From Pseudactinotalea suaedae (lineage in GTDB: Bacteria; Actinomycetota; Actinomycetes; Actinomycetales; Beutenbergiaceae), in contig NZ_WNXY01000009.1 in the NCBI RefSeq assembly GCF_009733815.1, forward strand, positions 248,001 through 312,000: a stretch of DNA of 64,000 bases. Reading direction: 5' to 3'. This document shows, piece after piece, positions 1 to 7,840 of the stretch; position 1 is the stretch's first letter; the number at the start of each line of letters is the position of its first letter. The notes beneath the pieces are model-generated. The model worked only from the letters and a program-made list of their open reading frames with translations, was not told the DNA's origin and did not search any database. Made by a program: the position numbers and the translations under genes.

Positions 1-50
1 AGGGCGTCGACCCCACGCTCGGGCCGCCGCAGCCCAAGCTGTTCAGCTGA
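1..50 (+). CDS. C-terminal fragment of an unidentified protein
   Basis: A reading frame enters from the left edge and ends at the TGA at 48-50, giving the C-terminal residues GVDPTLGPPQPKLFS. Codon use (C or G in nearly every third position) fits a coding frame of this genome. The fragment is too short to assign a family. Sixty-three bases separate it from the next start, so it may or may not share a transcript with the ABC exporter downstream. Confidence 0.45.
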   Translation, partial: GVDPTLGPPQPKLFS

Positions 51-113
51 GCGGGCTGACGTAGGTCTCGATTCGATCGCGGTTTCGGCCCGGATCCAGG
101 GCGCTCGGCGGGC

Positions 114-1100
114 GTGCAGTACGGTCGAGCCGTGGGATCCGCCGTCGCAGTTGTCGGGCTGCGTCGCGAGTTCGGGGGCCGTCGGGGGCAGCCGGTCGTG
201 ACGGCGCTCAAGGACGTCAACCTGCAGATCCCCGAGGGCGAGATCCACGGGCTGCTGGGCCCCAACGGTGCGGGCAAGACCACGCTGTGCAAGATCCTCT
301 CGACCGTGCTGCTCCCGACGCGAGGCAGCGTCGAGATCTGCGGCTACGACGTCGAGTCCGAGACCGCCGCCGTGCGGCGCCTGATCGGCATCGTGTTCGG
401 CGGCGAGCGGGGTCTGTACACCCGGCTGACGGCGCGTGGGAACCTCGAGTTCTGGGCGTCGCTGTACGGCCTCTCGGGCACCCAGTCGCAGCGGCGCGTC
501 GGACAGCTGCTGGAGCGACTCGGCCTCGACCAGCGCGCAGACACCCGCGTGGAGACCTTCAGCCGCGGCATGAAGCAGCGCCTCCACCTGGCGCGCGGGC
601 TCATCGGCGACCCCCGCGTGCTCATCCTCGACGAGCCGACCACCGGCATGGACCCCGTCGCCGCGCAGGAGTTCCGCACGCTGGTGACGAGCCTGCAGAC
701 CGAGGGCCGCACGATCCTCGTGACCACGCACGACATGGCCGAGGCGGAGGCCATCTGCGACCGCGTCACGCTCATCGACCACGGCTCGGTCCTCGCGACC
801 GAGCGGCCCAGCACCCTCGGCAGGTGGATCACCCGGTACGCGCGGGTGCGCGCCTCCGGGCTGCTCCCCGCGCAGGTCGCGCCGGTCACGGCGGCCCTGT
901 CGGGGCTCGACGGCGTGGCCACCGTCCACGAGGTCGCAGAGGGGACGCTGCTGGTCGACACCGCCGCCGACGGCGCAGCCCCGGCGGTCATGCGGCTCCT
1001 CCTCGACCTAGGGATCACCGACGTGGCGACCACGCGTCCGGACCTGGCCGAGGTCTACCTGCGCGTCATCGGCAACCGCGGGATGCGGGTCGATCGGTGA
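114..1100 (+). CDS. ABC-2 type exporter, ATP-binding protein
   Basis: This is the cytosolic ATPase of a multidrug- or antibiotic-type ABC exporter (CcmA/DrrA-like). Walker A (GPNGAGKTT) is near residue 49, the signature FSRGMKQRL near 149, Walker B plus D-loop (ILDEPTTGMD) near 171, and the H-loop in TTHDMAEAE follows. The roughly 100-residue C-terminal extension is typical of DrrA-like ATPases. The GTG start at 114 lacks a strong ribosome-binding site, and a GTG at 132 is an alternative. The stop overlaps the start of the first permease (GTGA), so all three exporter genes are probably translationally coupled. The substrate cannot be read from sequence. Confidence 0.93.
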   Translation: MQYGRAVGSAVAVVGLRREFGGRRGQPVVTALKDVNLQIPEGEIHGLLGPNGAGKTTLCKILSTVLLPTRGSVEICGYDVESETAAVRRLIGIVFGGERGLYTRLTARGNLEFWASLYGLSGTQSQRRVGQLLERLGLDQRADTRVETFSRGMKQRLHLARGLIGDPRVLILDEPTTGMDPVAAQEFRTLVTSLQTEGRTILVTTHDMAEAEAICDRVTLIDHGSVLATERPSTLGRWITRYARVRASGLLPAQVAPVTAALSGLDGVATVHEVAEGTLLVDTAADGAAPAVMRLLLDLGITDVATTRPDLAEVYLRVIGNRGMRVDR

Positions 1101-1915
1101 CGCTGATCATCGCGCCGCCGACACGTCTCGAGTCGGCGCTGGCCTACCTGAACGGGTTGCTGGCGGGCAGCGAGCGTGAGGTTCGCGAGCTGCGCCGCTC
1201 CCCCGACCGGCTGATGGCGCTGGTGACGGCGCCGCTGCTGACGCTGGTGTTCCTCGCGATCATGCTGCAGGCAGGACGCGAGGACCTGGCGCCGTTCGCG
1301 GTGCTGGCGCCGGCGCTGCTGGTGCTGTGGCAGATGGCGCTGCAGACCTCGGGCGACACGGTCGAGAGCGAGCGCGAGAACGGCTCCCTGGAAGCGCTGG
1401 TGGTCGCACCGGCACCGTTCCCGGCGGTGATCACCGGTCGGATCGCGGCGGTCACGACCGTGTCGATGCTCGGGTTCGTGGAGTCCTGGCTGGTGGCCGC
1501 GCTGGTGTTCGGGGTGCGGGTGGAGATCTACCACCCGTGGGTGTTCGTGGGCGCCGTCCTCGCCACCGCCTACGCCACGGCCGGCAGCGCGATGGCGCTG
1601 GCGGCGCTGTTCGTGCGCACGCGCGCCGCCCGCGCCTTCCAGAACACCTTGACGTACCCGTTCTACATCCTGGGCGGGATCATCGTGCCGGTCAGCTATC
1701 TGCCGGACTGGCTGGAGCCCGCGACCCGGCTGGTGTTCCTGTCCTGGTCCTCGGACCTCATGCGCAGCTCGCTCGACGCCGGACCGGTCCAGGGCGTCGC
1801 GCTGCACCTGGTCATGATCGTGCTGCTCGGCACGCTCGGCGGCGTCGTGGGTGGGGTGCTGGTCCGGCGCGCGCTCGCCGAGGTCCGGCAGACGGGCACC
1901 ATCGGCCATGCCTGA
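1097..1915 (+). CDS. ABC-2 type exporter permease 1
   Basis: This 272-residue membrane protein has about six hydrophobic segments and the ABC-2 membrane fold. The segment ESERENGSLEALVVAP, near residue 90, is the cytosolic coupling region typical of this family, and YPFYILGGIIVPVSYLP is the conserved segment before the last helices. The GTG at 1097 overlaps the ATPase stop by four bases and fixes the start. It probably forms a heterodimeric pore with the next gene product. Confidence 0.9.
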   Translation: MTLIIAPPTRLESALAYLNGLLAGSEREVRELRRSPDRLMALVTAPLLTLVFLAIMLQAGREDLAPFAVLAPALLVLWQMALQTSGDTVESERENGSLEALVVAPAPFPAVITGRIAAVTTVSMLGFVESWLVAALVFGVRVEIYHPWVFVGAVLATAYATAGSAMALAALFVRTRAARAFQNTLTYPFYILGGIIVPVSYLPDWLEPATRLVFLSWSSDLMRSSLDAGPVQGVALHLVMIVLLGTLGGVVGGVLVRRALAEVRQTGTIGHA

Positions 1916-2762
1916 CAGCGCTGCAGCCGTCGAGCGGCCCGTGGTCGGCACCCGACTGCCGCGAGGGACCACGGCGCGCGTGGTGCTGGCCTCGAGCAGG
2001 AACGCCTGGGCCGACCTGGCGGCCACCTTCACGCCGCTGACCTGGACGCTGGGCTGGCTCGGCAGGATCGTGGCCCAGGTCATCTTCTACGCCCTGATCG
2101 GCTCGCTGCTGGGCAGCCCCGATCGCATGCGGTACCTGTACATCGGCGCCGCCGTGGTGGCGACGGCGATGGAGACGCTGCTGGTGGTCTCGACCAGCAC
2201 CCGCGAGCGCTACTCCGGCACGTTGCCGCTGCTGGTGGCCTCGCCGAGCCGGTTGTGGCCGGTGTTCCTGGGGCGCAGCGTGCAGTGGCTGCCGAGCGGG
2301 GTCGCGACGGCCACGGTGGCGCTCTTCGCCATCGGCCCGGCGTTCGGGGTGCGGTTCACGCTCAGCAGCGGGTTCGCCGCCTTCGGGGTGCTCGTGCTGG
2401 TCGCGATCACCACCTACGGCTACGGCCTCGCGCTCGCGGCGCTGGTGCTGCGCTTCATGCGGCTGCGGAACTGGGCGACCAACCTCTCCTACACGGTCAT
2501 GATGCTGATCTGCGGCGTCACGGTGCCGCTCTCGTTCTGGCCGGTGTGGCTGCAGGGTGCTGCCCAGGTCTTCCCGCTGACCCACACGCTGCACGTGATC
2601 CGGCTGCTCGAGGGCGGCACGGGCGACTCCCTCACGATCCTCACCTCGCTCGGGCTGGCGGTGCTGACGTCGCTCGGTTGGTACGGCGTGGCCGCGTTCC
2701 TCCTCGAACGGCTCGCCACCGCCGGCCGCCGCCGCGGGAGCATCGAGTTCGCCGAGTCCTGA
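1908..2762 (+). CDS. ABC-2 type exporter permease 2
   Basis: This second ABC-2 membrane subunit has 284 residues and about six hydrophobic segments. The coupling region reads TSTRERYSGTLPLLVASP, and FWPVWLQGAAQVFPLTH is the conserved region before the last helix. The ATG at 1908 lies eight bases inside the preceding gene, consistent with translational coupling. Two non-identical permeases beside one ATPase suggest a heterodimeric exporter. No local regulator is obvious. Confidence 0.9.
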   Translation: MPDSAAAVERPVVGTRLPRGTTARVVLASSRNAWADLAATFTPLTWTLGWLGRIVAQVIFYALIGSLLGSPDRMRYLYIGAAVVATAMETLLVVSTSTRERYSGTLPLLVASPSRLWPVFLGRSVQWLPSGVATATVALFAIGPAFGVRFTLSSGFAAFGVLVLVAITTYGYGLALAALVLRFMRLRNWATNLSYTVMMLICGVTVPLSFWPVWLQGAAQVFPLTHTLHVIRLLEGGTGDSLTILTSLGLAVLTSLGWYGVAAFLLERLATAGRRRGSIEFAES

Positions 2763-2897
2763 CCGGACCTGCGCCCACCCCGCACCGGGTCTCGACCCAG
2801 TTCTGACCTTCCCCGAGCAAGCCCCGACGGGCGCCAGATCGCGGTGAGCGAAAAACCTGGCGGAACCCTCGCCGTCGGACATACCGTGCTGCTACAC

Positions 2898-3104
2898 GCG
2901 AAAGGAGGTGGTCCGAGACGTGAAGAATCTTGGGACTCGTGAGGTGACTGCCCGCTAGGGCTCACTGCCGCAACGGACGGCTACTGCCCATCCCGACGGC
3001 GCGTGAGCGCTGGTGAGATCACGGCAGTCACCCGAAGGCCCGCGTAGCCGCACACTCGTCCAGTGCGGCGCCCCGAGATCATTCTCGGGAGGCGCGGGCC
3101 TTCG
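2898..3104 (+). ncRNA. Structured RNA locus with a leader-peptide-like frame
   Basis: The DNA between two annotated genes folds into nested perfect stems. 2943-2952 pairs with 3023-3032 (10 bp). Inside it 2960-2965 pairs with 3003-3008 and 2967-2970 with 2997-3000. Directly adjacent, 3033-3044 pairs with 3093-3104 (12 bp). That stem encloses two hairpins, 3047-3053/3063-3069 and 3072-3077/3084-3089, giving a three-way junction. The 5' end carries GAAAGGAGGTGGTCC (2900-2914), complementary to the 16S rRNA 3' tail over 15 bases with one G-U pair. Nothing is encoded downstream on this strand, so this looks like a free-standing RNA or attenuated leader. The last stem could also terminate the GNAT gene on the other strand. 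I cannot name a known family. Confidence 0.55.
2920..2958 (+). CDS. Possible 12-residue peptide in the structured RNA
   Basis: A GTG 11 bases after a GGAGG core opens a frame reading MKNLGTREVTAR (first codon GTG), ending at TAG. The Shine-Dalgarno match is far longer than that of any other gene in this window. The last codons overlap the left arm of the 2943-2952/3023-3032 stem, so ribosome movement would open that stem, as in leader-peptide attenuation. Whether the peptide is made or conserved cannot be judged from one genome. Confidence 0.4.
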   Translation: MKNLGTREVTAR

Positions 3105-3704
3105 TCATGCCCGCGTGCTCGACCGCCGCATCGAGACGTACTCCGAGAACCCGGCACGGGCCGGTGAGCGCATCGGCCGGCTCGCGGACTGCTCGAAGCC
3201 CAGCTTCCGGTACAGCGCCAGCGCGGCGACGTTGGTGTCCTTGATGTCCCGGAGCAGCAACTCGTCGATGCCTGGCAGCGCCAGCAGGTGCCGCATCAGC
3301 GCCGTGGCCACCCCGCGGCCCTGGTAGGCCGGGGCGGTGGTGACGAAGCCGATCTCCGCGAGGCCGGGGCGCGCGTCCGGGGGTGAGCCCAGGAACTGGC
3401 TCCGCACCACGAGATAGGTGATCGTGCCGTGCACCAGCCCGAGACGCCGCCGGATCGGTGCCCAGCGCGGGGCGAAGCACTCCTGCCGGCCCTCGGTCAG
3501 CGAGGCGATCGCCGCGGGCTCGCCGTCGACGAGGGCGACGTAGAAGCGGTCGAGCAGGATCATGTGCTCGAAGGCGTCCGCGAGCTGATCGGGGTCGGTG
3601 GAGAAGTAGGCGAAGTCCTCGGCGAAGCCCCGCACCAGCACCTCGGCGATGCGGCGCCGGAAGGGCTCTCCGAGCTCGTCGGCGCGCCGGATGTCGATGC
3701 TCAT
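3105..3704 (-). CDS. GNAT family N-acetyltransferase
   Basis: This 199-residue acetyltransferase transfers an acetyl group from acetyl-CoA to an unknown amine. The GNAT core is visible. Strand beta-4 (LAEIGFVTTAPAYQG) leads into the acetyl-CoA loop QGRGVATALMRHLL near residues 129-142. The C-terminal DTNVAALALYRKLGFEQ motif is typical of the fold. The ATG overlaps the stop of the TetR gene (ATGA), so the two are co-transcribed and GNAT expression should follow the TetR operator. Its stop lies directly beside the structured RNA element on the opposite strand. Confidence 0.9.
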   Translation of the reverse strand: MSIDIRRADELGEPFRRRIAEVLVRGFAEDFAYFSTDPDQLADAFEHMILLDRFYVALVDGEPAAIASLTEGRQECFAPRWAPIRRRLGLVHGTITYLVVRSQFLGSPPDARPGLAEIGFVTTAPAYQGRGVATALMRHLLALPGIDELLLRDIKDTNVAALALYRKLGFEQSASRPMRSPARAGFSEYVSMRRSSTRA

Positions 3705-4303
3705 CGTCCCTCCCCCACGAGCGGTCGCAGCAGGACCTCCACGCTGGGCACCGGCAGCCCGGGGCCGAGCGCGGCCCGCAGCGTCACGAGGCCCGAGAGC
3801 GTCGCGAAGTAGCAGGTGGTGAGCTCGGCGGGATCGCCCGGCGGGAAGCCGGCCTCGCGCTGGCCGCGTCGGATCAGCTCGGTCGTGGCCTCCCAGAGCG
3901 CGGTGTGCTCGCGGGTCAGCCGGGCGGCGGTCCCGGGAGGGTCGTCGGTCGTGAAGCCCTGGTTCATCACCATGAAGAACTCCGCAGCCGGATCGGAGCG
4001 GAGGCCGCCGAGGATGGCCTCCGTGGTCGCCCGCAAGGTCTGCGCCGGGTCGGCAGCCTCCCGGAGGGCCTCGGCCATCCGGTCCAGGCCGTGCACCGCC
4101 TGGGCGAGCAGCTCCTCGAACAGCACGTCCTTGCTGGCGTAGTGGCGGTAGATCAGACCGGCGCTGATGCCCGCAGCAGCGGCGATCTGGCGCATAGTCG
4201 TCGCGGCGAAACCATGACGGGCGAAGAGGCCGATCGCCGCGGTCTGCACGTTCTCCCGCGTCGCGTCGCGCAGCTGCTCGTACTGCTCGGCTGACCGTGG
4301 CAT
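3701..4303 (-). CDS. TetR family transcriptional regulator
   Basis: This 200-residue regulator has an N-terminal TetR helix-turn-helix, visible as FARHGFAATTMRQIAAAAG followed by GLIYRHYASKDVLFEELL (about residues 24-62). The C-terminal ligand-binding half is divergent, so the inducer cannot be inferred. The start is the ATG at 4303 behind AGGAGGG. The promoter region shared with the divergent oxidoreductase gene contains the perfect palindrome TGAACA-GA-TGTTCA, the likely autoregulatory operator. Control of the two luciferase-like oxidoreductases is a reasonable inference. Confidence 0.92.
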   Translation of the reverse strand: MPRSAEQYEQLRDATRENVQTAAIGLFARHGFAATTMRQIAAAAGISAGLIYRHYASKDVLFEELLAQAVHGLDRMAEALREAADPAQTLRATTEAILGGLRSDPAAEFFMVMNQGFTTDDPPGTAARLTREHTALWEATTELIRRGQREAGFPPGDPAELTTCYFATLSGLVTLRAALGPGLPVPSVEVLLRPLVGEGR

Positions 4304-4321
4304 GACATCCCTCCTGTTGAA

Positions 4322-4335
4322 TGAACAGATGTTCA
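4322..4335. promoter_or_regulatory. Probable TetR operator
   Basis: TGAACA-GA-TGTTCA is a perfect 14-bp palindrome 18 bases upstream of the TetR start and about 40 bases before the divergent oxidoreductase gene. Its place between divergent genes and its form are typical of TetR-family operators. Confidence 0.7.
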
Positions 4336-4375
4336 CTGTACCAGTCGCACGCACCACACCTGGCAGGCTGGGGTC

Positions 4376-5299
4376 ATGCACCCCGACTTCCGCATCTTCA
4401 CCGAACCGCAGCAGGGCGCGACCTACGACGACCAGCTCGCGGTCGCCCAGGCCGCCGAGACCCTCGGCTTCGACGCGTTCTTCCGTTCTGACCACTACGT
4501 CGCGATGGGTGAGGGCGACGGCCTCCCGGGCCCGACCGACTCCTGGGTGACGCTGGCCGGGCTGGCGCGCGAGACGTCGTCGATCCGGCTCGGCACCCTC
4601 GTCACGTCCGCCACGTTCCGCTGGCCCGGCCTGCTCGCGATCCAGGTGGCCCAGGTCGACCAGATGTCGGGCGGGCGGGTGGAGCTGGGTCTGGGCACCG
4701 GCTGGTTCGAGGCCGAGCACCGCGCGTACGGCGTGCCGTTCCCAGCCAAGCGCTTCGGACCGTTCGCCGAGCAGCTCGAGATCATCACCGGGCTGTGGGG
4801 CACCCCGAGCGGGCAGACGTACTCCTTCGACGGCGAGCACTACCAGCTGGCCGACTCCCCCGCCCTGCCGAAGCCGGTGCGGGACATCCCGATCATCATC
4901 GGTGGCTCCGGCGCCCGGCGGACGCCGGCCCTCGCGGCCCGGTACGCCACGGAGTACAACGCGAACTTCTGCTCGGTCGAGGACGCGGCGGCCAACTTCG
5001 GCCGGATCCGCGCCGCGTGCCAGGAGGCCGGGCGCGATCCCGGGTCGATCGTGATGTCGCTGGCCCACACCACCGCGGTGGGGCGCGACGACGCCGAGTA
5101 CCGCCGTCGGGCCGAAGCGAGCGGACGCGACCCCGAGGAGCTGCGCGCGCAGGGCCTGTCGGGCACGGTGTCGGAGGTCGTCGACAAGCTCGGCCGGTAC
5201 CGGGAGGCGGGCGCAGGGCGCTTCTACTTCCAGGTCCTCGACCTCGCCGACCTGGATCACCTCGAGCTGCTGGCGCGCGAGGTCGTGACGCAGCTGTGA
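4376..5299 (+). CDS. LLM class flavin/F420-dependent oxidoreductase 1
   Basis: This 307-residue luciferase-like monooxygenase (bacterial luciferase TIM-barrel) probably uses F420 or reduced flavin to oxidise or reduce a small organic substrate. Family signatures are the N-terminal FDAFFRSDHY, the SIRLGTLVTSATFRWPGLLA strand, and LSGG-like MSGGRVELGLGTGW near residues 100-114. RDIPIIIGGSGARRTPALAARYA near residue 170 is the conserved segment after the insertion region. Its stop overlaps the GTG start of a second LLM enzyme, and a TetR gene diverges upstream. The substrate is unknown. Confidence 0.9.
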   Translation: MHPDFRIFTEPQQGATYDDQLAVAQAAETLGFDAFFRSDHYVAMGEGDGLPGPTDSWVTLAGLARETSSIRLGTLVTSATFRWPGLLAIQVAQVDQMSGGRVELGLGTGWFEAEHRAYGVPFPAKRFGPFAEQLEIITGLWGTPSGQTYSFDGEHYQLADSPALPKPVRDIPIIIGGSGARRTPALAARYATEYNANFCSVEDAAANFGRIRAACQEAGRDPGSIVMSLAHTTAVGRDDAEYRRRAEASGRDPEELRAQGLSGTVSEVVDKLGRYREAGAGRFYFQVLDLADLDHLELLAREVVTQL

Positions 5300-6318
5300 G
5301 GCTCGGCTTCCACACCGGCTACTGGTCCGCGGGACCGCCTCCGGGCGCGGCCGAGGCGGTCGCGGCCGCCGACGACCTCGGTCTGGACTCGGTGTGGACC
5401 GCCGAGGCGTACGGCTCGGACGCGCTGACCCCGCTCGCATGGTGGGGCGCGAGCACGTCGAGGGTGCGGCTCGGGACCGGCATCATGCAGATGTCCGCCC
5501 GCACCCCGACCGCCACCGCGATGGCCGCGCTGACGCTCGACCACCTCTCGGGCGGCCGGTACGTGCTGGGGCTCGGCGCCTCGGGGCCGCAGGTCGTCGA
5601 GGGCTGGTACGGGCAGCCGTACGCCAAGCCGCTCGCCCGGACCCGCGAGTACGTCGCGATCGTGCGGGACGTGCTGCGGCGCGAGGGACCGGTCACCGCC
5701 GCGGGTCCGGCGTACCCGTTGCCGCTGGCCGGCGGTGAGGGCAAGCCGCTCCGCTCGACCGTGCACCCGCTGCGCGCCGACCTGCCGATCCACCTCGCCG
5801 CGCAGGGCCCGAAGAACACCGCGCTCGCCGCCGAGATCGCCGACGGCTGGCTGCCCGCCTTCTTCTCCCCCCGGCTCGACGGCGATGCCCGCGGACATCT
5901 CGAGGCCGGCTTCGCGCGGCGCGCGCCCGAGCGGTCTCCCGCGGCCGAGTTCGAGGTGTGCGCGAGCGTGCCGGTCGCCGTCGGCTCCGACGTCGAGTCG
6001 GCGGCCGCGCTGCTCAAGCCGCACATCGCCCTGTACGTCGGCGGCATGGGCTCGGAGAGCACCAACTTCCACCGCGCCGCCGTGCTGCGGCTGGGGTACG
6101 AGGACGCCTGCGCCGAGGTGACCGCGCGGTATCTGGCCGGGGACAAGGCCGGTGCGGCCGCCGCGGTGCCGACCGAGCTGGTGCTCGACGTCGCCCTGGC
6201 GGGTTCGCCCGCCGAGCTGGCCGAGCAGGCCCGCACCTGGGCCGCGACCTGCGTGACGACCCTGATCATCCAGACCGACCCCCGCGCTCTCGCGACCGTC
6301 GTCGAGGCCCTGGCCTGA
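5296..6318 (+). CDS. LLM class flavin/F420-dependent oxidoreductase 2
   Basis: This 340-residue luciferase-like protein belongs to the F420-dependent subgroup. It shows LGLDSVWTAEAYGSDALTPL (residues 27-46), RVRLGTGIMQMSARTPTATA, LDHLSGGRYVLGLGASGPQV and LPIHLAAQGPKNTALAAEIA. These are the regions that line the cofactor pocket. The GTG at 5296 overlaps the preceding stop (GTGA), so both enzymes are coupled and may act in sequence or on related substrates. The two are only distantly similar, so this is not a recent duplication. Confidence 0.9.
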   Translation: MRLGFHTGYWSAGPPPGAAEAVAAADDLGLDSVWTAEAYGSDALTPLAWWGASTSRVRLGTGIMQMSARTPTATAMAALTLDHLSGGRYVLGLGASGPQVVEGWYGQPYAKPLARTREYVAIVRDVLRREGPVTAAGPAYPLPLAGGEGKPLRSTVHPLRADLPIHLAAQGPKNTALAAEIADGWLPAFFSPRLDGDARGHLEAGFARRAPERSPAAEFEVCASVPVAVGSDVESAAALLKPHIALYVGGMGSESTNFHRAAVLRLGYEDACAEVTARYLAGDKAGAAAAVPTELVLDVALAGSPAELAEQARTWAATCVTTLIIQTDPRALATVVEALA

Positions 6319-6454
6319 GGAACGCCTGGGCGGGAGTCGACCCTGACCCCGACCGCTGCGGTCCACCCCGTGCGAGACTGCGCCGTGACTCTCGGCACCC
6401 GGGCGGATCTGCGACCTGTTCGGCCGGGCGCGGCAGGTGTGGGAGGTTCTTCCC

Positions 6455-7795
6455 GTGCCTGAGACACCCGCGGCCGACCCCGCCACCTCGCTGACCCGCA
6501 CCGAACGCCTCGACAGGCTGCCGTTCACACGCGAGCACGGCAAGCTGCTCGGAGGATCGGGGATCGGGTGGGCGCTCGACGCGATGGACGTCGGGCTGAT
6601 CTCGTTCATCATGGCGGCGCTGGTCAGCGAGTGGTCGCTGAGCGGCTCCGAGGTGTCGTGGATCCTCTCGATCGGGTTCGCCGGGATGGCGATCGGGGCG
6701 AGCGTGGGCGGGCTGCTGGCCGACCGCATCGGGCGGCGGCAGGTGTTCGCGCTGACGTTGCTGGTCTACGGGCTCGCGACCGGGGCATCCGCGCTGGCCG
6801 GTGGTGTCGGCGTGCTGCTGGTGCTGCGGTTCGTCACCGGGCTCGGGCTCGGCGCCGAGCTCCCGGTGGCCTCGACGCTCGTCAGCGAGTTCGCCCCCAC
6901 CAAGATCCGCGGCCGCGTGGTGGTGCTGCTGGAGGCGTTCTGGGCGATCGGCTGGGTCGCCGCGGCCACGATCGGCTACCTCGTGGTGCCGCTCGAGGAC
7001 GGCTGGCGATGGGCGTTCGCGATCGGGGTGGTCCCGGCGATCTACGCCCTGGTGGTGCGGCGCGGGCTGCCCGAGTCGGTGCGCTTCCTCGAGCGCAAGG
7101 GTCGGGTCGAGGAGGCAGAGGCGGCGGTACGGCGCTTCGAGGAGTCGGCGGGCGTCGCCCCGGTGGCGTCCACGCCCGTGCCCGCCGAGCCGGCGCCGCC
7201 GCGGTGGCGCGAGCTCTGGCGACCGGACCTGCGCCGTCGGACAGCCGCCCTCTGGGCCGTCTGGTTCGGCATCAACTTCGCCTACTACGGCGCCTTCCTG
7301 TGGCTGCCGACGATCCTGCTCGGGTCGGGCTTCACGATCGTGAAGTCGTTCGAGTACACGCTCTACATCACGCTCGCCCAGCTGCCCGGGTACGCGCTGG
7401 CGGCCTTCCTCATCGAGCGGTGGGGACGGCGCCCCACCCTCATCACGTTCCTCGCGGTCTCGGCCGGGGCGGCGTTCGCGTTCGGGCAGGCGGACAGCCT
7501 CGCAGCGATCCTCGTCGCCGGGATGGTGCTGTCGGCGTTCAACCTCGGCGCCTGGGGCGCGCTGTACGCGATCACCCCCGAGGTCTACCCGACGTCGATG
7601 CGCGGCACCGGCGCCGGCGCGGCCGCCGCGTTCGGCCGGCTGGCCTCGATCGCCGCCCCGCTCTCGGTGCCGCCGCTGCTCGCCGCCGGCGGCAACGCCC
7701 TCACCTTCGGGGTGTTCGCGGCCGCCTTCGGCCTGGCCATGCTCGCGACCCTGTTCCTCCCCGAGCTGCGCAACAAGGCGCTGACCGAGTCCTGA
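6455..7795 (+). CDS. MFS transporter of the sugar/aromatic acid porter type
   Basis: This 446-residue major facilitator has twelve predicted membrane helices with a cytosolic loop near residues 205-245. Family motifs are DxxGRR-like ADRIGRRQVFALTLLVYG between TM2 and TM3, ERWGRRPTLI between TM8 and TM9, and PEVYPTSMRGTGAG in TM11. The latter resembles the sialate/niacinate/aromatic porters. A GTG six codons further upstream (6437) is possible, but GGGAGG sits eight bases before the GTG at 6455. The 136 bases upstream hold no other gene. The substrate is unknown; uptake of the substrate of the neighbouring oxidoreductases is only a guess. Confidence 0.88.
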   Translation: MPETPAADPATSLTRTERLDRLPFTREHGKLLGGSGIGWALDAMDVGLISFIMAALVSEWSLSGSEVSWILSIGFAGMAIGASVGGLLADRIGRRQVFALTLLVYGLATGASALAGGVGVLLVLRFVTGLGLGAELPVASTLVSEFAPTKIRGRVVVLLEAFWAIGWVAAATIGYLVVPLEDGWRWAFAIGVVPAIYALVVRRGLPESVRFLERKGRVEEAEAAVRRFEESAGVAPVASTPVPAEPAPPRWRELWRPDLRRRTAALWAVWFGINFAYYGAFLWLPTILLGSGFTIVKSFEYTLYITLAQLPGYALAAFLIERWGRRPTLITFLAVSAGAAFAFGQADSLAAILVAGMVLSAFNLGAWGALYAITPEVYPTSMRGTGAGAAAAFGRLASIAAPLSVPPLLAAGGNALTFGVFAAAFGLAMLATLFLPELRNKALTES

Positions 7796-7840
7796 TGCGC
7801 GGTCGTGGAGGCTGGGACCGCGCCCCGCTCGACGGCGAGA

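Noticed and set aside
1055-2083. Long minus-strand open frame opposite the ABC permease genes
   Set aside because: It is a shadow frame: Gln/Arg/His-rich low-complexity protein, opposite well-recognised permeases, no ribosome-binding site.
2898-2916. Possible 16S rRNA fragment in reverse orientation
   Set aside because: Only the anti-Shine-Dalgarno complement matches. The flanks do not resemble 16S rRNA.
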